From Candidatus Zhuqueibacterota bacterium (GTDB taxonomy: Bacteria; Zhuqueibacterota; Zhuqueibacteria; Residuimicrobiales; Krinioviventaceae): a stretch of 64,000 nucleotides of DNA. The notes below the pieces were generated by a model that made no database searches, was not told the DNA's origin, and saw only the letters and a list, made by a program, of their open reading frames with translations. The stretch is from positions 1 through 64,000 of the forward strand of contig JAFGKD010000100.1 of the NCBI GenBank assembly GCA_016928775.1, in the 5' to 3' direction. A program made the translations under genes and the position numbers. This document shows, one piece after another, positions 34,472-43,396 of the stretch. Positions within the stretch are counted from its first letter, which is position 1, and every line of letters starts with the position of its first letter.

Positions 34472-35764
34472 ATGCGAACAGTTTTAGCAATCATTTTGGG
34501 CGGTGGGCGCGGTTCAAGATTATATCCCTTGACAAAGCTTCGAGCCAAGCCTGCTGTACCTATAGCCGGCAAGTATAGACTCATCGACATCCCGGTCAGT
34601 AATTGTATCAACTCTGGCATTCAAAAAATTTATGTCTTGACGCAATTTAACTCAGCTTCTCTCAATCGACATATAAGTCTGACATACAATTTTGGACCAT
34701 TTTCCGAGGGCTTTGTGGAAGTTTTGGCCGCACAGCAAACGCCGGATAGCGAAGCATGGTTCCAGGGCACAGCCGATGCAGTACGGCGTGTCTTAAACTA
34801 TGTGCAAAACTACAATGTTACCGAATATTTGGTGCTGTCCGGCGATCACCTCTATCGAATGAATTACCGTAGCTTTATCGACAGCCACAGAGCAGAAGAT
34901 GCTGATTTAACCATACCCGTTATTGCTGTTGATGAAGAACATGCCAGCAGTTTTGGTTTGATTAAAATCGATGAAAAGAACAACGTGGTGGAATTTCGTG
35001 AAAAACCGACCGGTGCTGGCCTCAAAGAAATGGCGGTCGATACAACAAATCTTGGTCTTGATGAAAAAGAGGCCGAGCGACGCCCGTATATCGCTTCCAT
35101 GGGCATCTATGCCTTCAAGCGCCATGTTATGCCAGAATTATTGGATCGCGATCACAAACAAAGCGATTTTGGCAGAGAGGTCATCCCGGCTGCCCTCAAT
35201 GATCTCAAAGTGAAAACATATCTGTTCAATGACTATTGGGAGGATATTGGAACCATCGATGCTTTTTATGACGCCAATATGGCGTTGGTCAAATTTCCAA
35301 AACCACTATTTTCTTTTTATCATCCGGAGGCGCCTATTTATACACGACAACGTTTTTTGCCGCCCTGCAAGTTCGTCAACTCTGACATTGTTGAATCCAT
35401 GATTGCAGAGGGCTGCATCATCAATAAAGCCAAAATTCAGAAATCGATTCTTGGCGTTCGAACATACATTGAGGAGGGCTGTGAAATCCAGGAATCACTG
35501 ATAATGGGACGCGATTTCTTCCAATCGCTAAAAGAGCGCGAAAATGACGTCGATGAAGGAAAAATACCGACGGGTATTGGCAAAAATACTATCATAAAAA
35601 AGGCGATTATTGATAAAAATGCCCGCATCGGTCGCAATGTGAAAATTATCAACAAGAATGGAGAGTATGACGATGCATCACATGAAAAGGAGGGATGGTA
35701 TATCCGGGACGGCATCGTCGTTGTTCTAAAAAATGCTATCATCCCGGATGGCACCGAGATTTAA
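34472..35764 (+). CDS. glgC: Glucose-1-phosphate adenylyltransferase (ADP-glucose pyrophosphorylase)
   Basis: 430 aa. It makes ADP-glucose from ATP and glucose 1-phosphate, the committed step of glycogen synthesis. The N-terminus has ILGGGRGSRLYPLTKLRAKPAVPIAGKYRLIDIPVSNC, followed by GTADAVRR, LSGDHLYRMNY and FREKPTGAGL. The C-terminal third is a left-handed beta-helix (IKKAIIDKNARIGRNVKIINKNG). GGGAGAG precedes the ATG. No glycogen synthase or branching gene is nearby, so the gene stands apart from a glg operon. Confidence 0.95.
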   Translation: MRTVLAIILGGGRGSRLYPLTKLRAKPAVPIAGKYRLIDIPVSNCINSGIQKIYVLTQFNSASLNRHISLTYNFGPFSEGFVEVLAAQQTPDSEAWFQGTADAVRRVLNYVQNYNVTEYLVLSGDHLYRMNYRSFIDSHRAEDADLTIPVIAVDEEHASSFGLIKIDEKNNVVEFREKPTGAGLKEMAVDTTNLGLDEKEAERRPYIASMGIYAFKRHVMPELLDRDHKQSDFGREVIPAALNDLKVKTYLFNDYWEDIGTIDAFYDANMALVKFPKPLFSFYHPEAPIYTRQRFLPPCKFVNSDIVESMIAEGCIINKAKIQKSILGVRTYIEEGCEIQESLIMGRDFFQSLKERENDVDEGKIPTGIGKNTIIKKAIIDKNARIGRNVKIINKNGEYDDASHEKEGWYIRDGIVVVLKNAIIPDGTEI

Positions 35765-35843
35765 ATCAGATTTTTTTCGAATATTTCGCCAAAAGTTGTG
35801 TTGTAGTTATCAAGTTGATATTATCTGAAAGGATAAACCACTA

Positions 35844-36830
35844 ATGAAAAAAAGAGTCATCAATATTGGCGGAGAACAAATTGAGATGATGGTGCCGGAT
35901 AAAAGGATTATCATGTTCATTATTTTAGGCATTATTGGTCTCTGGATTGTTCTATCCTCAGTCTATACCGTGGATGCCGATGAGGTCGGCGTCATCCGTC
36001 GTTTTGGCAAGCATACCAGAACAACCGATCCCGGCTTGAATTTTAAACTGCCGTGGGGTATTGAAAAAGTCACCAAAGTCAAGGTGGAACGTGTGTATAA
36101 AGAGGAATTCGGTTTTCGTACGGTTAGCGCCGGTGTGCGGACGGAATATTCCAGCGCGGATTATTCCAGTGAATCGCTCATGCTCACCGGCGATTTAAAT
36201 TCTGCCCTGGTCGAGTGGATTGTGCAGTATCGCATCAAAGACCCGGTCGCCTATCTTTTCAGGGTGAAAAATGTCGAACGCACTATCCGATACGTTTCAG
36301 AGTCCATCTTGCGGCAGGTAGTTGGCGATAACAGTGTGGATGAGGTCATCACGGTGCGCCGGCAGGATATTGCGCCGGAGGTCAAACAACTGATGCAAGA
36401 ACTGCTTGACGAATATGAAACCGGCATTGATATCGTCACGGTGAATCTGCAAGATGTTAATCCACCCCAAAAAGTACAACCGGCGTTCAATGAAGTCAAT
36501 GAAGCCGAGCAGGATAAAGAGCGGATTATCAATGAAGCATTACAAGTCTATAACAGCGCCATTCCAAAAGCCAAAGGTGAAGCGGAACAGCAAATTCTCG
36601 AAGCCGAAGGCTATGCCACGAATCGTATCAACCGCGCCAAAGGTGACGCAGAAAAGTTTATCGCGGTTTGGCGCGAGTATAACAAGGCAAAAGACGTGAC
36701 CCAACGTCGACTCTATCTGGAGATGATGCAGGACGTCCTGCCCAAACTCGATAAGAAGATCATTGTTGATGAGGATCTCAAATCCTTCCTGCCCCTCCTT
36801 CAGCTTGACACGAAAGGAGGTGCCAGATGA
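35844..36830 (+). CDS. hflK: FtsH protease modulator HflK (SPFH family)
   Basis: 328 aa. One membrane helix (about 23-43) is followed by an SPFH/band 7 domain (VDADEVGVIRRFGKHTRTTDPGLNFKLPWGIEKVTKVKVERV) and a coiled C-terminal part (AKGEAEQQILEAEGYATNRINRAKGDAEKF). With HflC it forms a periplasmic cage around FtsH that limits its proteolysis of membrane proteins. The pattern ATGA at 36827-36830 overlaps the hflC start, so translation is coupled. ftsH is not in the window. Confidence 0.93.
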   Translation: MKKRVINIGGEQIEMMVPDKRIIMFIILGIIGLWIVLSSVYTVDADEVGVIRRFGKHTRTTDPGLNFKLPWGIEKVTKVKVERVYKEEFGFRTVSAGVRTEYSSADYSSESLMLTGDLNSALVEWIVQYRIKDPVAYLFRVKNVERTIRYVSESILRQVVGDNSVDEVITVRRQDIAPEVKQLMQELLDEYETGIDIVTVNLQDVNPPQKVQPAFNEVNEAEQDKERIINEALQVYNSAIPKAKGEAEQQILEAEGYATNRINRAKGDAEKFIAVWREYNKAKDVTQRRLYLEMMQDVLPKLDKKIIVDEDLKSFLPLLQLDTKGGAR

Positions 36831-37768
36831 GAAATCCAAAACTAACCGGAATTTTAGTGTTGATCTTTTTAGGCATCATTTTGATTTCGCAGGCATTCTA
36901 TACGGTGGATGAGACCAAGCAGGTCATTATCACCATGTTTGGCGAGCCAAGAGGTGAACCGATTACCAATGCCGGCCTGCATGTCAAATTGCCATTCATT
37001 CACAAAGCGATCTTTTTTGAAAAACGCATCATGGAGTGGGATGGCGATCAAAATGAAATACCAACGTCTGACAAACGATATCTTTTGGTGGATACTTTTG
37101 CACGCTGGCGTATTGCTGATCCCTTAAAGTATTATCAATCTGTGAATAATGAAATCAAGGCGCAAAGCCGACTGGATGATATCGTTGACGGCATCACTCG
37201 AGACTATATCAGCAAAAATTTGCTCATTGAAGTGGTGCGAAATTCCAACCGAGTAATGGAAATTTCAACCGAAGGTGAGACGAGCACCGATAGTGCGGCT
37301 GATTCGCTTAAAATTCAATTCGGACGTCTCGCTATCACTGATGCTATACTGAAAGAAGTGCAAAAAATAGTGCCACAGTACGGCATTGAGGTGCTGGATA
37401 TTCGCATCAAACAGGTCAATTATAATAATGAGGTGCGAGAAAAGGTGTTTGATCGTATGATTTCCGAACGCCGGCGAATCGCACAGCTTTATCGCTCCGA
37501 AGGTATGGGCCGGAAAGCACAAATCGAAGGACGTATGCAAAGGGAGCTCAACCAGATTCGCTCGGAGGCGTATCGGACAGCGCAACAAATCAAAGGCAAA
37601 GCAGATGCTGAAGCAACACAAATTTATGCGGATGCCTTCTCGCGTGATCCCCAATTCTACTCCCTGCTGCAAACGCTGGACAGCTATCGAATGACCATTG
37701 ATTCCACCAGCACACTGATTCTGAGCACCGATTCCGACTATTTGCGGTTTCTCAAACAAGGGAAATAA
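36827..37768 (+). CDS. hflC: FtsH protease modulator HflC (SPFH family)
   Basis: 313 aa with an N-terminal membrane helix (about 7-25) and a band 7 domain (AFYTVDETKQVIITMFGEPRGEPITNAGLHVKLPFIHKAIFFEKR). The conserved IEVLDIRIKQVNYNNEVREKVFDRMISERRRIAQLYRSEG stretch is the HflC hallmark. It starts inside the hflK stop (ATGA), with GAAAGGAGGTGCC as a strong ribosome site inside hflK. It partners with HflK at the inner membrane. A bidirectional terminator follows. Confidence 0.95.
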   Translation: MRNPKLTGILVLIFLGIILISQAFYTVDETKQVIITMFGEPRGEPITNAGLHVKLPFIHKAIFFEKRIMEWDGDQNEIPTSDKRYLLVDTFARWRIADPLKYYQSVNNEIKAQSRLDDIVDGITRDYISKNLLIEVVRNSNRVMEISTEGETSTDSAADSLKIQFGRLAITDAILKEVQKIVPQYGIEVLDIRIKQVNYNNEVREKVFDRMISERRRIAQLYRSEGMGRKAQIEGRMQRELNQIRSEAYRTAQQIKGKADAEATQIYADAFSRDPQFYSLLQTLDSYRMTIDSTSTLILSTDSDYLRFLKQGK

Positions 37769-37779
37769 TTCAGCGATAC

Positions 37780-37815
37780 AAAAAGGATTTGTTGCTCTGC
37801 AGCAAATCCTTTTTA
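37780..37815. terminator. Bidirectional terminator between hflC and a minus-strand gene
   Basis: AAAAAGGATTTGTTGC (37780-37795) pairs with 37799-37814 around a TCT loop: a 16-bp stem with one G-T wobble, giving a T-run at each end. It ends hflKC transcription and, on the other strand, that of the gene at 37813-38253. The stop codon of that gene (37813-37815) lies inside the hairpin. Confidence 0.88.
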
Positions 37816-38253
37816 ACAATTACTTGACTTTTTTATGCCACTCGGCCATACACCATTGGCAACGGGTATGGCGCCGTACATTTCATAAAAACAATAAATC
37901 AAATCTGATTCAAGTGACTTGAGATCAGAATGATTGTTGAGCAGAAACCACGCCAGGCTCGCGCCGAATGCTGCGCCATACTGGTAACGTGGATATCCCC
38001 AGAATTTTTCGTGGTCTTTTTGTGCTGCTCTGAGGGATTCTCTGTATTGTTCAAATCTTTTGTACAGGTTCGCGGTTTCGCCAATATAAAATACGGGTGA
38101 TGTGCCCCATGGATAGATCAAACTGGTGCCGTCCGCCGTTCCCAACACAAAGGCTCCTCCTGTGTCCGGAATAGACAAGATGGGATCGCTGCTTATGTCG
38201 GCGATAAATCCACTGTGCTGACGTTTGCAAAACCGAAGATGAAATGATTTCAT
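37813..38253 (-). CDS. GIY-YIG-like protein
   Basis: 146 aa, no signal peptide. The segment SPVFYIGETANLYKRFEQY resembles the YIG half and following Arg of the GIY-YIG nuclease fold. The later LESDLIYCFYEMYGAIPVANG supplies a Glu and Asn in the usual order. The first half of the GIY motif is weak (AFVLGTADG). Family members include UvrC-type and homing nucleases and many small stand-alone proteins of unknown role. It is a single gene convergent with hflC. The call is from motif reading only. Confidence 0.6.
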   Translation of the reverse strand: MKSFHLRFCKRQHSGFIADISSDPILSIPDTGGAFVLGTADGTSLIYPWGTSPVFYIGETANLYKRFEQYRESLRAAQKDHEKFWGYPRYQYGAAFGASLAWFLLNNHSDLKSLESDLIYCFYEMYGAIPVANGVWPSGIKKSSNC

Positions 38254-38428
38254 AGTGTCGTCCTTATAGGTGCTGCAAGAATTCGGGTCAATCTGCTTTT
38301 GTGGAATTGAACTACGACCAGTCTACTGTTACAGTAAATGTAAAATAGTGCAGAAACTACTCTGTTGTTCGAAGCTGTTCTGCAATCCTGTTTTATTCAC
38401 GTACAGTTGAACAAAACTGAGAGAAAAG

Positions 38429-39367
38429 ATGATCAGGAAAGCCATCATTACAGCGGCGGGTAAAGGTACTCGTCAATATCCGGGCACGAACGCTGTGCAA
38501 AAAGAGTTGTTTCCCCTCGTTGACCGCGACGGCATCACCAAACCGACGATACAAATTATCGTCGAAGAAGCCATGCATGCCGGAGTCGCCGAAGTGGCTA
38601 TCATCGTCCAACCCGGCGGGGAAGAACAGTTCCAGGCGCATTTTCGTGGATTGAGCGAGTCAGATGTAAACTCTTTCTCTAATAAAAAATGGGGATTGAA
38701 GCAGTCCGCGCTTTTGGACAAAATGTCTCAGTCTATCACCTATATCCACCAAACCGAGCAACACGGATTTGGGCATGCGGTCTATTGTGCACATGAATGG
38801 GCCGGCGATGATCCGGTGTTATTGCTGTTAGGCGATCATGTTTATCTCTCCCATGTTGACACGTCATGCGCCCAGCAGATCGTGAACCTCTATGATCGCT
38901 TTCAAAAATCGATTCTGGCCGTTCAACAAACACATATAAACAATCTTTCTCTTTTTGGAACCGTAGCCGGAGAACAACTGGATTCACGCCTCGGCCTTTA
39001 CCGCTTGGATCGCATTATCGAAAAACCGACAGCAAAAGTCGCGGCCGAAAATCTGGTCATTCCCGAGCTGCCGCCGAATATGTTCCTCACGATATTTGGA
39101 CTCTATCTGCTCACACCAACCATTTTTAAGATTTTAGCACAGCATGTTGAGAAGGATATTCGTGAAAACGGCGAAATTCAGTTGAGCACTGCTTTGGCAG
39201 AGCTTTTTGCCCAGGAAGGTGCCATGGGCTATGAAGTCGCGGGTGAGCGTTTGGATATGGGGACGCCATTAGGCTATCTGCAAACCCAGTTCAGATTGGC
39301 GCAGCATAGCGTGCTGTCGCGTGACTTTATGTCGTTTTTCAAAGCCAATCAGCGTAGCAATATTTAA
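38429..39367 (+). CDS. GalU-like nucleotidyltransferase (UTP-glucose-1-phosphate uridylyltransferase type)
   Basis: 312 aa. The N-terminus ITAAGKGTRQYPGTNAVQKELFPLVDRDG is a variant of the GalU signature (GxGTRxxPxTKxxPKE), with Gln replacing the usual Pro. Further GalU-like elements are IIVEEAMHAGV, QHGFGHAVYCA, LLLLGDHVY, IIEKPTAKVA and LDMGTPLGYLQTQF. It probably makes UDP-glucose or another NDP-sugar, which both polysaccharide loci would need. The divergence leaves the sugar and nucleotide open. It is preceded by a 175-base gap and followed by plsY. Confidence 0.82.
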   Translation: MIRKAIITAAGKGTRQYPGTNAVQKELFPLVDRDGITKPTIQIIVEEAMHAGVAEVAIIVQPGGEEQFQAHFRGLSESDVNSFSNKKWGLKQSALLDKMSQSITYIHQTEQHGFGHAVYCAHEWAGDDPVLLLLGDHVYLSHVDTSCAQQIVNLYDRFQKSILAVQQTHINNLSLFGTVAGEQLDSRLGLYRLDRIIEKPTAKVAAENLVIPELPPNMFLTIFGLYLLTPTIFKILAQHVEKDIRENGEIQLSTALAELFAQEGAMGYEVAGERLDMGTPLGYLQTQFRLAQHSVLSRDFMSFFKANQRSNI

Positions 39368-39437
39368 TCTTTTCAATCCTGGCAAAATTGTTTATATTTG
39401 ATAAATTCCTTTTTTGCAAAATTTGCAGGGCTATTCG

Positions 39438-40082
39438 ATGTTAAGCATTCTTGTCGTTGTTGTGTCTTCGTATGTCATTGGCTCCTTTCCCACCAGTATC
39501 GTCGTGGGTAAAATTCTTAGAGGTATCGATATCCGTGAGCATGGAAGTGGAAATGCGGGTGGTACAAATGTCTTTCGTGTACTTGGTCCCGGTCCCGGCA
39601 TTTTTGTTATGTTATTTGATGCTTTTAAAGGCTTTGCCGCCACGTTTTGGGTGTCGAAAATTGTCGTCGATTCTATGCCCCTGGATGCAGGCTTGATCAT
39701 GATCCTGGCCGGCGTCTCGGCCATCATTGGGCATATCTGGACAGTCTTTGCCGGTTTTCGTGGCGGCAAAGGTGTTGGGACTGCTGCGGGAATGTTGGCG
39801 GCTCTGTTTCCGATGGCATTGCTGGTTTGCCTCGTCGTCTTTTTTATTGTCCTGGCGGTGTCAAAGATTGTCTCTCTGAGCTCCATGTGCGCTGCCGTGG
39901 CATTGCCAATCACGCTGTCGGTTTTTCGCTATGTCTTTGATTCTCCTGTCCAGTTATCTTTGTATATTTTTAGTTACCTTGCCGCGGCGCTCATCATTTA
40001 TACACATCGCTCCAATATCAAAAGACTGATCAACGGTACCGAAAATAGAATTGGCAAAAAGAAAAAGTTATCCGAAAATTAG
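39438..40082 (+). CDS. plsY: Glycerol-3-phosphate acyltransferase PlsY
   Basis: 214 aa from ATG 39438, which has GCAGGG seven bases upstream; a TTG start at 39414 is less likely. PlsY transfers acyl groups from acyl-phosphate to glycerol 3-phosphate, the first step of phospholipid synthesis, in the inner membrane. The motifs are present: IGSFPTS, EHGSGNAGGTNVFRVLG (usually SGNxGATN), GHIWTVFAGFRGGKGVGTAAG and THRSNIKRLINGTENR. There are five to seven hydrophobic helices. plsX is not next to it. Confidence 0.95.
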   Translation: MLSILVVVVSSYVIGSFPTSIVVGKILRGIDIREHGSGNAGGTNVFRVLGPGPGIFVMLFDAFKGFAATFWVSKIVVDSMPLDAGLIMILAGVSAIIGHIWTVFAGFRGGKGVGTAAGMLAALFPMALLVCLVVFFIVLAVSKIVSLSSMCAAVALPITLSVFRYVFDSPVQLSLYIFSYLAAALIIYTHRSNIKRLINGTENRIGKKKKLSEN

Positions 40083-40156
40083 AGTGTTTCCATAACAGCT
40101 TTATTTGTTTCGTACGCCAGAAAACGCTTTTATACTAACTCGAGAGGAGTGGCCGT

Positions 40157-41725
40157 ATGAACCGACGAGAATTCCTGAGTAAAGTGTCCAAAGCTGCAAT
40201 TCTGACCAGTTTATCCCAATTGTCATGCATTTCGAGCAAGATTGACAGGCCGAATATCGTACTTGTTTACACCGATGATTTGGGGTACGGCGATGTGAGC
40301 TGCTATGGGGCGCATCGTGTGCAAACGCCCAATATTGATCGTCTCGCCAGAGAAGGAATTCGTTTCACCTCGGCCTATTCAACAGCAGCCACTTGCACGC
40401 CATCGCGCTACTCCTTGCTCACGGGTGAATATGCCTGGCGTCGCCAGGGCACCGGGATTGCCCCGGGTGATGCGTCACTTATTATTCCAACCGACAAGGC
40501 GACGCTGCCGCGCATGCTGCACAGGGCGGGCTACACCTCAGCGGTCATTGGCAAGTGGCATCTTGGGCTCGGCCACGGTAAACCGGATTGGAACGGTGAG
40601 CTTTCTCCTGGACCGCTGGAAATCGGTTTTGATTATTGTTTTCTCATCCCGGCAACCGGCGATCGGGTGCCGTGTGTTTACGTTGAGAATCATCGCGTAG
40701 CCGGACTTGATCCAGCCGATCCAATTACCGTCAGTTTTGCCGGTCCGCTTGCGGGTGTGCCCACCGGCCGAAATTTTCCTGAACAATTAAAGGTTGGTGC
40801 TGATGATCAACATAGCGACACAATCGTCAACGGTATCAGTCGCATCGGCTATATGAAGGGAGGCGAATCCGCACGATGGGTGGATGAGGACATGGCGGAT
40901 GTGCTGACTGAAAAAGCCAGGTCCTTTATTGAAAAAAATCGCACAACACCCTTCTTTTTGTATTTTGCCTTGCATGATATCCATGTGCCCCGAGTACCGC
41001 ATCCACGATTTGTCGGCACGACAGATATGGGAGCACGTGGTGATGCCATCGTCCAGGCCGATTGGTGTGTCGGCGAAATTTTGCGCACCTTGGACACGCT
41101 GAATCTGGCGGAAAATACCATATTTATTTTCAGCTCGGACAACGGTCCTGTGCTCAACGATGGCTATATGGATCAGGCTGTTGAACGTGTCGGTGATCAT
41201 CAGCAAACTGGCCCGTTACGCGGCGGCAAGTATAGCAGTTTTGAAGCCGGAACACGAGTGCCATTTCTGTTGCGTTGGCCTGCAAAAGTTGAGCCGGGTG
41301 AAAGCTCTGCCCTCATCAGCCAGGTTGATCTTTTTGCGGCATGTGCAACGCTCATCAACCACTCCCTCAAGCCGGAAGAGGCGCCGGACAGTATTGATGT
41401 GCTCCTGGCTCTCATCGGGCAGGATAAAATCGGACGCGCCCACCTGGTGCAGGAAGCAGCCGGTGGTTTTTTGTCGCTGCGGCTGAATCAATGGAAGTAC
41501 ATTGCCCCCTCAAAAGGCGCCAAATATAACGCGACAAAAGGTATTGAAACGGGTCGTGATACCGATCCGCAACTGTATGACGTTGAAAAAGACATCGGGG
41601 AAAGAGAGAATGTGGCAGCGGAAAATCCGCACGTTGTGCGTCAAATGCAGCAGTTGCTGGAGGATATCCGGCAAAAAGGTGAGCGATTTGTAAAGCATCA
41701 ATCACATATTGACGCAAATATGTGA
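40157..41725 (+). CDS. Sulfatase (formylglycine type)
   Basis: 522 aa. The N-terminus MNRREFLSKVSKAAILTSL looks like a Tat-type signal, so the protein is probably exported. The metal ligands lie in NIVLVYTDDLGYGDVSCYG (Asp40, Asp41), and CTPSRYSLLTG (Cys80 to Gly90) is the complete sulfatase signature whose Cys becomes formylglycine. Later AVIGKWHLG and FSSDNGP match the family. It would remove sulfate esters, perhaps from polysaccharides taken up by this organism. No maturase gene is adjacent. It is a single gene with GAGAGGAG upstream of the ATG. Confidence 0.92.
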   Translation: MNRREFLSKVSKAAILTSLSQLSCISSKIDRPNIVLVYTDDLGYGDVSCYGAHRVQTPNIDRLAREGIRFTSAYSTAATCTPSRYSLLTGEYAWRRQGTGIAPGDASLIIPTDKATLPRMLHRAGYTSAVIGKWHLGLGHGKPDWNGELSPGPLEIGFDYCFLIPATGDRVPCVYVENHRVAGLDPADPITVSFAGPLAGVPTGRNFPEQLKVGADDQHSDTIVNGISRIGYMKGGESARWVDEDMADVLTEKARSFIEKNRTTPFFLYFALHDIHVPRVPHPRFVGTTDMGARGDAIVQADWCVGEILRTLDTLNLAENTIFIFSSDNGPVLNDGYMDQAVERVGDHQQTGPLRGGKYSSFEAGTRVPFLLRWPAKVEPGESSALISQVDLFAACATLINHSLKPEEAPDSIDVLLALIGQDKIGRAHLVQEAAGGFLSLRLNQWKYIAPSKGAKYNATKGIETGRDTDPQLYDVEKDIGERENVAAENPHVVRQMQQLLEDIRQKGERFVKHQSHIDANM

Positions 41726-41770
41726 CAGGGAAGCGGGACGCCTTTGCGACGGCTTTTTCTAGCAATTCTT

Positions 41771-43270
41771 TTATAGTGCCCACCACGCCTCAATCTGTTT
41801 GGCCACATCTACCGGCTGGTGTTTGTGAATGAATTCGTTCGTTTGCGGATCGTAACGGTAATCCCCGCCCCATTTTTCGCCCTGTTTGACGATTTGTTTG
41901 ACAGCATCTATTATATACTCGATTTCGTCATCGCTCATTATTGGATGAACCGAGAGTCGTACCCACCCTAATTTGGCAGATAAATCCCCCTGGTCAATCT
42001 TGTCCGTCATGCTTTTTGAGCGTTGTGGATCGACGTGCAAAAGATAATGCCCGTACGTACCGGCGCATGAGCAGCCACCGCGCACCTGAATGCCGAAGCG
42101 GTCGTTGAGCAAGCGCACCATCAGATTATAATGGATGTTATGCACATAAAACGAAAAAATGCCGAGGCGTTGTTCAATGTTATCCGCCAATATATGGATA
42201 TGTGGAATGGAGCGCAGTCCACTGAAGAGCCGCTGCACCATCTGTTGTTCACGTGCGAGGATATTTCCAGTCCCCATTTTTTCTTTGAGTTTGATGGCCA
42301 GCGCCCCGCGGATCGCCTGCAAAAAACCCGGCGTACCGCCGTCCTCCCGAGTCTCAATGTCGGATACATAATGATGTTGATGCCATGGATTGGTCCATAA
42401 TACGGTGCCCCCACCCGGCTGGTCGGGAACTTTGTTTGTATAAAGCTGACTGTCAAAAATCAACACACCGGACGATCCGGGACCGCCTAAAAATTTGTGC
42501 GGCGAGAAAAAAAGTGCATCGAGTTTGGCGTCTTTGTCGCCCACCGGATGCATATCTATTTGAACATACGGCGCTGAAGCAGCATAATCAACAAAACAAA
42601 ATCCATCATAGCTGTGCATGATACGCGCCATGTCGTGAACAGATGTTGGAATACCTGTGACGTTCGACGCCGCTGTAAATGCGCCGATTTTGAACATGCG
42701 ATCCTGGTATTTTTTCACGGTTTCGTCGAGCCGGTTGAGGTCGATATGCCCGTCTCGACCCGGCGGGATGACGATGACCTCTGCAATGGTTTCCTCCCAT
42801 GACGTCTGGTTGGAATGGTGTTCCATGTGCGTCACAAATACAATGGGCCGACATTTAACATTGACATCGATACAGTCTCGAAATTGCTCGGGAATTTTTA
42901 GCCCAAGTATACGTTGAAATTTATTCACCGCCGCGGTCATGCCGAATCCGGCGTTGATAATGACATCCTCCGGGTCTGCATGGCAATGTTGTTTGATGGA
43001 TTGATGTGCCATTTGATAAGCCAATGTCATCGATGTACCAGTGATGTTTGTCTCGGTATGCGTATTGCCAACAAACGGGCCATATTCCCAGGCCAGTTTG
43101 TCTTCAATAGTTTTGTACAAGCGACCACTTGCGGTCCAGTCCGCGTACAAAATTTTCTGCTCGCCATAGGGCGAATCAAATGTTTGGTCAATGCCAATGA
43201 TGTTTTGTCGAAAGGGAATAAAATGTTGCTCCAGGTTCAAAAGTAACTCCATCATTTTTTCAATGAACAA
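41771..43270 (-). CDS. Class V aminotransferase-fold PLP enzyme (cysteine desulfurase-like)
   Basis: 499 aa. PLP-enzyme features include VFVTHMEHHSNQTSW, a FVDYAASAPYVQIDMH segment (the Asp binds the pyridine nitrogen) and FFSPHKFLGGPGSSGVLIF, where His-Lys carries PLP. RGGCSCAGTYGHYLL places Cys residues where SufS has its catalytic Cys, so it may be a desulfurase, but it lacks Suf/Isc neighbours and is longer than SufS. The alternative is a selenocysteine lyase or an aminotransferase. It is convergent with the sulfatase. ATG codons at residues 1, 6 and 7 are possible starts. Confidence 0.83.
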   Translation of the reverse strand: MFIEKMMELLLNLEQHFIPFRQNIIGIDQTFDSPYGEQKILYADWTASGRLYKTIEDKLAWEYGPFVGNTHTETNITGTSMTLAYQMAHQSIKQHCHADPEDVIINAGFGMTAAVNKFQRILGLKIPEQFRDCIDVNVKCRPIVFVTHMEHHSNQTSWEETIAEVIVIPPGRDGHIDLNRLDETVKKYQDRMFKIGAFTAASNVTGIPTSVHDMARIMHSYDGFCFVDYAASAPYVQIDMHPVGDKDAKLDALFFSPHKFLGGPGSSGVLIFDSQLYTNKVPDQPGGGTVLWTNPWHQHHYVSDIETREDGGTPGFLQAIRGALAIKLKEKMGTGNILAREQQMVQRLFSGLRSIPHIHILADNIEQRLGIFSFYVHNIHYNLMVRLLNDRFGIQVRGGCSCAGTYGHYLLHVDPQRSKSMTDKIDQGDLSAKLGWVRLSVHPIMSDDEIEYIIDAVKQIVKQGEKWGGDYRYDPQTNEFIHKHQPVDVAKQIEAWWAL

Positions 43271-43396
43271 TAAAAGTTAATGATTCCATTGTTAAATCAA
43301 AAGATTGAAATTGATGCTTGATAGTTTATTCAAATATGCTAAATTCAACATTTTAAATGCAGAAAAACCAACCTGAACCAATCAATTGGAGGTTAC

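Noticed and set aside
41728..41760. Possible terminator between the convergent sulfatase and aminotransferase genes
   Set aside because: A T-run is present, but no continuous stem longer than about four base pairs could be drawn.
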